Assembly (NCBI GenBank): GCA_905160935.1
Contig: CAJHZI010000741.1
Location: forward strand, 2,918,716-2,982,715
Direction of reading: 5' to 3'
DNA: 64,000 nt
Source of the DNA: Enchytraeus crypticus
Taxonomy: Eukaryota; Annelida; Clitellata; Enchytraeida; Enchytraeidae
The position numbers were made by a program, and so were the translations under genes. Every line of letters starts with the position of its first letter. Position 1 is the first letter of the stretch. Below, piece by piece: positions 63,151-64,000 of the stretch. Under the pieces are notes generated by a model, which had not been told where the DNA came from, searched no databases, and saw nothing but the letters and a program-made list of their open reading frames with translations.

Positions 63151-64000
63151 TTAACGAGATTTCACAGTTGCAGCTCTTCTGGCATTCAATTCCACAATCT
63201 TCTTAGAATAGTCGGCAAATTCAATGAAATCAATAATACATATGTTAACCTTCCACAGCCTCCCTTCACTATCAGCATTAACATTACTTCTTCTTTCTGA
63301 CGCTCTGCTATCCGTCACGCATTCTCCTGCAACAGACGTACATTTAGAAGTTCTTAAAGCTACTGCATGTTCGGTACTTGCTGCTCCGTTAGCTATGCCG
63401 TTAGAGCATCCGGTAGCGTCATTTTTCGAGTAGCTAACAGATTCGACTTTTGAGTAGGTTGGGACACCTGTAGAGTTATTTCCTTCTTTTGATACAGTCT
63501 TCTGATTCTTGCCATCACTGTCAGAGCTATTTCTAGTGCATAAGAGATCATTCCTCTTGTTAGGAAGTTCCGCTTCCAGTGAAAGTTTACTCAAACCAAA
63601 TCCTGAGTCTGAAATCGACTGACCCAGAATTCCTTCCCCCTGTGATTCACGGTCAACAACCCATTTGACGAACTTCGCTGCCACAGGTTCGGCGAATGAG
63701 GATTTGAGGGAGCTTAGAAGGCCCCCTACGACACAACCAGCATCAGGGGTCAGCACCCCCTGAGTCACCTGAAATTTGTCACCGTCCCTTCCCCCCACCC
63801 ATGACTCATCCAAACACTTAAGAAGTGCATCCACCTTTTTAACATTGGGCCACGGGGAGTTGATCAGTCGGCCCGGCCAGAGTTGAAACTGATTGGAGCT
63901 GTTAGCGGCAGAATTGTGATAGAAGAGGATAAGTCGCAGGTCAGATTCGCGCAGGTTCCGCAGAGTTAGTTCAGAAAGGTCAAGAACGGGGCACAGGATG
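63151..64000 (-). CDS. unrecognised protein, 3' portion (partial at window edge)
   Basis: An open frame on the - strand enters at 63999 and runs 282 codons to the stop at 63153-63151. There are no repeats, and the base composition is more coding-like than the flanks. The first part looks folded: LDLSEL, LRLILFYHN, PWPNVKKVDALLKCLDESW, FVKWVVDRE. The middle is Ser/Asn-rich and probably disordered. The end has IIDFIEFADYSKKIVELNAR and a basic tip. I do not recognise the family. It is probably the last exon of a gene starting right of the window. A GTG at 63834 is not evidence of a start. Confidence 0.7.
   Translation of the reverse strand, partial: ILCPVLDLSELTLRNLRESDLRLILFYHNSAANSSNQFQLWPGRLINSPWPNVKKVDALLKCLDESWVGGRDGDKFQVTQGVLTPDAGCVVGGLLSSLKSSFAEPVAAKFVKWVVDRESQGEGILGQSISDSGFGLSKLSLEAELPNKRNDLLCTRNSSDSDGKNQKTVSKEGNNSTGVPTYSKVESVSYSKNDATGCSNGIANGAASTEHAVALRTSKCTSVAGECVTDSRASERRSNVNADSEGRLWKVNICIIDFIEFADYSKKIVELNARRAATVKSR

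Overview
This is a 64 kb piece of an animal nuclear genome, AT-rich and crowded with repeats. The reasons are an intron-rich gene with GT-AG introns, tRNA-derived SINEs, LINE retrotransposon remains, and many micro- and minisatellites. Nothing is prokaryotic. I suspect a marine invertebrate from the repeat style, but the sequence alone does not fix the phylum.

The one complete gene is a plasma-membrane calcium ATPase (PMCA, ATP2B family) on the + strand. I could assemble 21 coding exons from 13446 to 53684. Every junction has GT and AG, all phases agree, and the total is 3645 nt, or 1214 residues plus a stop. All P-type ATPase hallmarks are present: [29 protein letters not shown] and VNLIMDT. 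A calmodulin-binding segment and a C-terminal ETCL PDZ ligand follow. A second gene enters from the right edge on the - strand (open to 64000, stop at 63151). I do not recognise it.

Layout: 1-12.3 kb is an upstream repeat-rich flank with a decayed 3 kb LINE (3387-6700, - strand). At 12.3-12.8 kb there is a 3' fragment of another retroelement. The PMCA gene runs from 13.4 to 53.7 kb, with two introns of about 9-10 kb. From 53.7 to 63.1 kb lie the probable 3' UTR and intergenic repeats, including a 53-bp-arm hairpin beside three CRE-type TGACGTCA sites. The partial gene follows at 63.15-64 kb.

Repeat families recognised by eye: (A) a tRNA-derived SINE with a tail resembling the 3' end of the local LINE; (B) a second tRNA-derived SINE with a TTA-repeat tail; (C) an RTE-like LINE, present only as 3' fragments with GA-repeat tails; (D) an element with a GAT-repeat tail; (E) a short element seen nested, with target-site duplication, in a B copy.

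The most unusual signal is in the PMCA gene. Several exon-intron junctions are themselves units of tandem repeats: the exon 12 acceptor (26-bp unit, 11 copies), the exon 18 donor (21-bp, in-frame unit), the exon 9 donor, the exon 16 donor and the exon 20 donor. Some introns also carry CAAT repeats just after the donor and GATT repeats just before the acceptor. These arrays supply decoy splice sites. At exon 18 each of the first four decoys would add exactly seven residues inside transmembrane helix 9.
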